Part shown: positions 59,667 to 64,000 of the stretch, piece by piece | Numbering within the stretch: position 1 is the stretch's first letter | Layout of the letters: the number at the start of each line of letters is the position of its first letter | NCBI GenBank assembly: GCA_964568455.1 | Contig: CAZMPJ010000004.1 | Coordinates: 52,614-116,613 of the forward strand | Length of the DNA: 64,000 nucleotides | Source: CAZMPJ01 sp964568455 | GTDB lineage: Bacteria; Margulisbacteria; WOR-1; O2-12-FULL-45-9 | Reading direction: 5' to 3' | The notes under the pieces: generated by a model | Seen by the model: only the letters and a program-made list of their open reading frames with translations | Databases searched by the model: none | Told to the model about the DNA's origin: nothing | Made by a program: the position numbers and the translations under genes

Positions 59667-60818
59667 ATGTTATCTAAAGTTTTAACCAGTCAACCAATGC
59701 GGGTTTTAACCAAACAGGGATTTTATTATCCAATTAATAATCTGGCTTTAAAACAAATTGGCATAATGGGGCTTCAAGTAAGTGCGGGAGCAAGTCGGAT
59801 TGAAACCCTGGCTGTTTTGGCAAAATTAAAAACCTTAAAGCATCAAGATTTTAAATCAGCTTTACTTATACAGCAAAGACCACACTTTAATTTTGTTATT
59901 GATAGGGAAAAACCATTTCAACATCATCTTGGTTTGATCAGAAATCAAAGAATAAAAGCTTTTACTCGAAGAGCTTTAGAGATTGCAGCGCCAGAGTTTT
60001 TTCTTAAGCCCTCTTCAGTGACAACTGCAAAGTTTCATCCTGTAGATGAATTTTCTATTGGTGGCCAGGTTTTCCATTCTGCTAGAGCGACAGAGCTGGG
60101 TGTTGGATTGCATCGAGTTTTGTTTCCCAACGAAGAAGTTCCAGATGTTTTTATTGCCGGATTGCTTTTGCACGACATTTGTTCGCATATAAAAATAAAA
60201 GCCAATGGTGATTTAGTTCTTATTCATACTTCAAAAGGCCATGCGCCTGAAGGAGCAAAATTTTTAAGAGCATTGGCTCAGAAAGAATTTCCTGAACTGC
60301 TTTCTGAATTAGAACCTGTTTTCAATATGGTTTTTTACCATTATGGAAGATGGGAAGATACAGTTGATACTACTTTAACCCCAAAAAATGATTTTTATGA
60401 TTGGTTTTTATCAGCTACTGATATTATTACTGCTTTTGCCCGGTCTTTTATTGATTATCCTGGGGCACCATCTTTTAAAGATCGAGCTGCGGTTGCTTTA
60501 AGTAATATTGATGGTTGGTTTTTCGAAAGACGTGTGCTGCCGTTAAGTGTTAGGCGCTCAACTTTAACCGCTGCCCAGGAAAAAGCTGTTGCCATGGCCA
60601 AGGTATTTTTTGTGCAATATGATATTGAACCGGCAAGGCAGAATCGAATTATTGAGACGATTTGTCGTATGGATAATGTTTTAGTTCGCTACACAAAAGA
60701 TGAATTAGTTAGGCATGTTGATTTATTTATTGTAATGGTTTCTTTAGCTCTTCAGCATGTTCCAACTACTGTACTTGATTTAACTATTTCTTTGAATGAC
60801 ATGGGTGTAAAAAATTGA
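59667..60818 (+). CDS. HD-domain hydrolase-like protein of the regulon
   Basis: 383 residues. An HD core is visible: HSARATELGVGLHRVLFP, AGLLLHDICSHIKIKANGDL with the paired HD (residues about 168-169), HTSKGHAPEGAKFLRAL, and VFYHYGRWED...WFLSATDIITAFARSF with a distal Asp. Such domains hydrolyse phosphoester bonds, often of nucleotides. No HD-GYP motif. Acid-free N-terminus up to residue 45. It follows the scaffold gene by 3 bp, so the two are in one transcript and probably act together. Confidence 0.75.
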   Translation: MLSKVLTSQPMRVLTKQGFYYPINNLALKQIGIMGLQVSAGASRIETLAVLAKLKTLKHQDFKSALLIQQRPHFNFVIDREKPFQHHLGLIRNQRIKAFTRRALEIAAPEFFLKPSSVTTAKFHPVDEFSIGGQVFHSARATELGVGLHRVLFPNEEVPDVFIAGLLLHDICSHIKIKANGDLVLIHTSKGHAPEGAKFLRALAQKEFPELLSELEPVFNMVFYHYGRWEDTVDTTLTPKNDFYDWFLSATDIITAFARSFIDYPGAPSFKDRAAVALSNIDGWFFERRVLPLSVRRSTLTAAQEKAVAMAKVFFVQYDIEPARQNRIIETICRMDNVLVRYTKDELVRHVDLFIVMVSLALQHVPTTVLDLTISLNDMGVKN

Positions 60819-60819
60819 G

Positions 60820-60849
60820 TGAAATTTTTTAAAAAAGGTGCCGAAAGAA
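60820..60849 (+). promoter_or_regulatory. Regulon promoter TGAAA-N17-CGAAAGAA
   Basis: TGAAA 60820-60824, gap 17, CGAAAGAA 60842-60849 preceded by TGC. The phosphorylase starts at 60881 after AAGAAGGG. A 13-codon ORF (60852-60893) starts 10 bases from the -10 and overlaps the phosphorylase start in another frame. Confidence 0.7.
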
Positions 60850-60880
60850 CAATGATTGCAAACAAGAAGGGAAATCAAAT

Positions 60881-63800
60881 ATGCCTAAAGTAACTAAAAT
60901 GACTAGTGCGCATTTTTTGCAGATTGCGGCTAATATTGCTCGTGCAAAAAAACCAACGGCTTACTATTCTATGGAGCATGGACAGCAGACCGATTTGCCG
61001 GTTTACAGTGGAGGGCTTGGAGCATTATCTGGTTGCACTATTAAATCTGCGGCTGATCTTAAGGCTCCGGTGGTGGCGGTGGGTTTACTTTATAGAAGAG
61101 GTTATTTTAAACAAGAAATTAGAGATGGGCGACAGGTAGCCTTAGACGAAGTTTGGGATCCGGCAAAACATCAACAATTGGTTGATCTAGAAAAAGCAGT
61201 TACCATAAATATTGCTGGCTTTGATGTTGCTTTTAGGTTGTGGGGATTCCCAGTAAAAGGATTAAGCGATTTTACTATCCCCTTATTTTTATTGGATTCA
61301 TATGGATATCCTAATCCATTCGAATTTCAGGAATTAACCAGTAATTTGTATAACGCCCATCCAAATACTAGATTGCATCAAGAAATGGCATTGGGGATTG
61401 GCGGTTATCAGCTCTTGAGCGATCTTAGGATTCCGGTTGCGTGCCATCATTTAAATGAAGGTCATGCCGCTTTTGCTACTGTGGCTGCGTTGAAAGCATT
61501 AGGTAAAGATCTTGGTAATATAACTGAAGAAGATATCCAGGCAGTAAGAAATATTTTTGCTTTTACTACGCATACTCCTGTTCCGGCTGGATTTGATCGT
61601 TTCCATTACAGTCAGATTGCACACTCATTTAGAGATCCATTTATGAATGAGGCATTATTTAGGTTTGGAAATGATCCAAGAAATTCCGATTTTATTAATA
61701 TGGCTTATTTAGCCTTGCGTTTAAGCGGAACAACCAATGCGGTATCACAACTGCATGCCCAGGTTTCAGTTGATATGTTTAGTGAGATGTTTGACCTAGA
61801 TGTTCCAATAATAGGGATTACCAATGGAGTGCATCACTTGACTTGGGTATCTGATCCAATGGCAAAATTATTAGACAGGTTTTGTGCCGAATGGAGACAA
61901 GATCCAAGAACATTAAAAAAACTCGAACAAGAAATTGATAATTCCGACCTTAGGCAGGCTTTTTGTCGTGCCCATCAAGAAGCAAAACAGCATCTTTTTG
62001 ATGAGCTTAAAAAAGATACAGACGTAGAGTTTGATCCGGAAGTTTTTACCATTGGTTTTGCCCGAAGGTTTGCCGGATATAAGCGGGGAGATATGCTGTT
62101 CGATGATACAGACGCATTATTAAGAATTGCGGAAGAAAAAGGCAGCTTGCAAATTATTTACGCGGGGAAAGCCCATCCTAATGATGGTCATGGTCAGGGG
62201 GTTTTGGCTAATGTAATCGCAAAAGGCCAAGAATTAGAAGCTATGTCAAAAGGCAAGATAAAAGTAATTTTTTGGCCAGACTATAATTTAGATAAAGGTA
62301 AAATTTTAACCTCAGGAGTTGATGTTTGGCTTAATACTCCGTTGCCTCCTAATGAAGCTTCGGGCACATCTGGTATGAAAGCAGCCTTAAATGGTGTGCC
62401 TCAAATGAGCACAGAGGATGGATGGTGGGTGGAAGGTGCGCATGATGACTCAACCGGCTGGACCATTGGTAAAGACTGCCCATTAGACTTAGATGAAGCA
62501 GAAATAAGAAGGCAGCATGCAATATCTCTTTACGAACAATTGACTATGGCAACTGAACAATATTATAATCGGCAGGACGACTCCGCTTTTATTGATAAGC
62601 AGTTGCGCGCCATTGCTTTAAATGGCTCATTTTTTAACACACATCGCATGGTAGCCGAAGGCTATGTGCCAAAGGTTTGGCTTACAGATAGGGAAAGTCG
62701 GCCGGCTATGTTTGTTCCCCGGGTTTCAAGAGAACAGAGATTGAGGAATTTAGCAGATACTTCTTTTGCTATTTCTGCTACTAACAGCATAAAATCAGCA
62801 GAACAAACAGCTATTGAGGCTTTATTTACAAATTTACCCGGCAGCCTTAGGATTACCCGCTATGATGTGCACGACCAGGCAGTGCATATCAACCGTAGAT
62901 GGGAACGGCTAGTAGGAGAAGCGATTAAGGAGCAGATTATTGAAAAAGTGCCTGATGTTGATTTTGTAAACTCAGTATTTGTGCATTGGAGAAAAGTAGA
63001 GGAGTTTACAGGAGAAGTAATGGCTGATCTTTTAAGAACCAGAGAAGTTCAGATTGTTAGAAAACCAGGAGAAGATCAACGTAATTTTCGCGATGGCCAA
63101 CAAGTTTCTAAATTCCCGTTCATTATTATTCCCGAAATTATTAATGGTGAATTGGTAGGAGCTTATAAAGTTGATTTTAGAGAAAGCTATAATGTAGGTA
63201 ATGGAGATGAGGCCGAATTTGTCAAGCGACTCATGCATTATTTGTCTTTAAAAAAAGCAGAACGATTAAAACAGCAAATGCGAGAAGACCTGGCCAAGAT
63301 TACTTCTAGACAAGAATTAATTACCTGGATGCTTAAGCTCATGACTGCTGGCGGATTTGCCCATATGCCTGGGTATGCAGTTGAAGCTAATCGGGTGGTC
63401 TTTTTTGAAAATAAAGATGGACAACTGATTAGTACGCAAGCTATAGGGGCTAACAACGAAGCAGAACACTGGCAAATAATTGAGGAATTAGATATTAACC
63501 AGTTTGCCCCGGATGCTGAAGAATTGTTGCAAGCGAAAAATATACCAGATTCTTCTTTTGTCAGCCGTGTACAGGCGTTAGATTTGGGTGAGGCCATTGT
63601 TTTTGGTCCGATTGAGATGATTGATGGCGTGCCTAAATATGATATCCAGGATTTTGGTAGCAGTTTTGATTCCACAAAATTGTCGCTAATCCTACAGCAA
63701 ATCAAACAGCTTTTTGGCGTTAATGGAACCGAAGTTAGAAAATATTTGCTTTTGCCGGTTTTAGATGGGCAAGGAAATATTTTAGGTCTTTTTTATGCTG

Positions 63801-63886
63801 ATAATGCTTTTTCTGAAAAATCCCTTATCACCCAGAATTACCGTGACTTAGTTGAGATCTTTGCCGAGCGTTATAGACAGCTGTAA
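60881..63886 (+). CDS. Alpha-glucan phosphorylase with C-terminal GAF-like sensor domains
   Basis: 1001 residues. The N-terminal 640 residues are a GT35 alpha-glucan phosphorylase of the short bacterial/archaeal type, releasing glucose-1-P from glycogen or maltodextrin: YYSMEHGQQTDLPVYSGGLGALSG, CHHLNEGHAAFATVAAL, FTTHTPVPAGFDRF, GITNGVHHLTWV, GFARRFAGYKRGDML and the PLP lysine region EASGTSGMKAALNGVPQMS. Residues about 655-800 and 815-1000 look like two GAF/PAS-type ligand domains (ITRYDVHDQAVHINRRWERL; YLLLPVLDGQGNILGLFYAD). That fusion suggests direct allosteric sensing. The first 31 residues lack acid. Regulon promoter upstream. Confidence 0.88.
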   Translation: MPKVTKMTSAHFLQIAANIARAKKPTAYYSMEHGQQTDLPVYSGGLGALSGCTIKSAADLKAPVVAVGLLYRRGYFKQEIRDGRQVALDEVWDPAKHQQLVDLEKAVTINIAGFDVAFRLWGFPVKGLSDFTIPLFLLDSYGYPNPFEFQELTSNLYNAHPNTRLHQEMALGIGGYQLLSDLRIPVACHHLNEGHAAFATVAALKALGKDLGNITEEDIQAVRNIFAFTTHTPVPAGFDRFHYSQIAHSFRDPFMNEALFRFGNDPRNSDFINMAYLALRLSGTTNAVSQLHAQVSVDMFSEMFDLDVPIIGITNGVHHLTWVSDPMAKLLDRFCAEWRQDPRTLKKLEQEIDNSDLRQAFCRAHQEAKQHLFDELKKDTDVEFDPEVFTIGFARRFAGYKRGDMLFDDTDALLRIAEEKGSLQIIYAGKAHPNDGHGQGVLANVIAKGQELEAMSKGKIKVIFWPDYNLDKGKILTSGVDVWLNTPLPPNEASGTSGMKAALNGVPQMSTEDGWWVEGAHDDSTGWTIGKDCPLDLDEAEIRRQHAISLYEQLTMATEQYYNRQDDSAFIDKQLRAIALNGSFFNTHRMVAEGYVPKVWLTDRESRPAMFVPRVSREQRLRNLADTSFAISATNSIKSAEQTAIEALFTNLPGSLRITRYDVHDQAVHINRRWERLVGEAIKEQIIEKVPDVDFVNSVFVHWRKVEEFTGEVMADLLRTREVQIVRKPGEDQRNFRDGQQVSKFPFIIIPEIINGELVGAYKVDFRESYNVGNGDEAEFVKRLMHYLSLKKAERLKQQMREDLAKITSRQELITWMLKLMTAGGFAHMPGYAVEANRVVFFENKDGQLISTQAIGANNEAEHWQIIEELDINQFAPDAEELLQAKNIPDSSFVSRVQALDLGEAIVFGPIEMIDGVPKYDIQDFGSSFDSTKLSLILQQIKQLFGVNGTEVRKYLLLPVLDGQGNILGLFYADNAFSEKSLITQNYRDLVEIFAERYRQL

Positions 63887-63894
63887 AAAAGTGA

Positions 63895-63925
63895 ACTATG
63901 AACCTCTATAAATATGGTTCATAGT
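63895..63925 (+). terminator. Hairpin after the phosphorylase gene
   Basis: ACTATGAACC (63895-63904) pairs perfectly with GGTTCATAGT (63916-63925) around an 11-base AT loop. There is no strong T-run, so termination is uncertain. The right arm ends in the T of the next promoter's TGAAA, so hairpin and promoter overlap. Confidence 0.5.
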
Positions 63926-63954
63926 GAAATTTCCCCTCGTTTTTATCGCCTATG
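63925..63954 (+). promoter_or_regulatory. Regulon-type promoter at the right edge
   Basis: TGAAA 63925-63929 within AGTGAAATTTC, gap 17, CGCCTATG 63947-63954, a weaker -10. The strict 17-base spacing and position after a gene end suggest another regulon gene beginning at the window edge. Confidence 0.45.
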
Positions 63955-64000
63955 AAAGCGTATGTCAATCATATTGGAAACCTGCGACTAAAGTCGCGGT
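63952..64000 (+). CDS. Possible start of another regulon gene, cut by the window end
   Basis: The frame from ATG 63952 reads MKAYVNHIGNLRLKSR and is open to the window end. It is basic and acid-free so far, as in other regulon proteins, but the ATG overlaps the weak -10, so the true start may lie farther right. The last bases contain GCGACTAAAGTCGC, a palindrome that may instead be a dispersed repeat. Confidence 0.3.
   Translation, partial: MKAYVNHIGNLRLKSR

Noticed and set aside
8402..63954. ECF-type sigma promoter (TGAAAC-N16-CGTC/CGTA) as identity of the TGAAA motif
   Set aside because: The -35 TGAAA fits ECF promoters loosely, but the -10 CGATAA/T with an occasional preceding GC and the distance from TAAA/GAAA match the sigma-28 pattern better. 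It is not fully excluded, because the sigma gene is not in the window.
1..64000. Prophage, integrative element or secondary-metabolite cluster
   Set aside because: No integrase, phage structural genes, transposase, PKS/NRPS or RiPP precursors were seen; no tRNA or att-like duplications were found.

Overview
The window is about 64 kb of AT-rich, gene-dense DNA from a bacterium that looks diderm: it has a beta-barrel-like exported protein, a Tat-type lipoprotein, pseudopilins and a secretion ATPase. No rRNA, tRNA or CRISPR was seen. The gene mix (short housekeeping genes, branched-chain, aromatic and histidine biosynthesis, minimal versions of UvrC and GspE, GxxExxY proteins) and the many short dispersed repeats resemble uncultivated lineages near Margulisbacteria/Saganbacteria (WOR-1). 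That placement is a guess from style, not from a marker-gene tree.

Layout. 1-8 kb: infC-rpmI-rplT-bifunctional nuclease, then a minus-strand block with pseudopilins, panC, a 32-residue YbbR-like membrane peptide, topA and mutL. 8-20 kb: ychF, the rpsF-ssb-ssb-rpsR-rplI-uvrC operon, a cell-wall peptidase pair (M23, S41), a sugar phosphate isomerase and nucleotidyltransferase, a hisD with an in-frame stop, a PHP phosphoesterase and a tiny basic protein. 20-36 kb: a Tat/TPR lipoprotein operon, miaA-fic, leuD-mgtC, plsC, two GxxExxY genes each bracketed by inverted repeats and flanking a shortened gspE, aroE, an isopropylmalate/homocitrate synthase relative, purE, cvpA and apgM. 36-64 kb: tyrA, aroA, rlmD and the ilv genes (ilvC, ilvN, ilvB, ilvD), interleaved with unfamiliar genes.

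Main discovery. Sixteen promoters of one architecture lie in the window: TGAAA (usually in GTGAAATTT), a gap of exactly 17 bases, then CGATAATA/CGATATAA (variants CGAAAGA, TGATAATA). Nearly all drive genes of unknown function or divergent, fused versions of enzymes: an NAD kinase-like/methyltransferase fusion, a GAPDH-like protein, a degenerate formylglycine-generating-enzyme-like protein, a hybrid histidine kinase, a glucan phosphorylase with GAF-like tails, a TPR/coiled-coil protein with an HD-domain partner, and several orphan families. The spacing and -10 element most resemble sigma-28 (FliA/SigD) promoters, TAAA-N15-GCCGATAA, although no flagellar gene is present. In nine cases the start codon lies 12-15 bases from the first base of the -10, so the mRNAs should be leaderless. 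In the other six complete genes the start lies farther downstream, usually behind a Shine-Dalgarno sequence. Fifteen of seventeen complete proteins in these transcription units begin with 20-50 residues that are rich in Arg/Lys and contain no Asp or Glu. One divergent pair shares a palindromic -35 (TGAAATTTCA).

I interpret this as one alternative-sigma regulon whose products may share an N-terminal localisation signal and that carries its own set of metabolic and signalling proteins. Promoter geometry, start positions and N-terminal composition are read from the sequence; sigma identity, co-regulation and targeting are inference.
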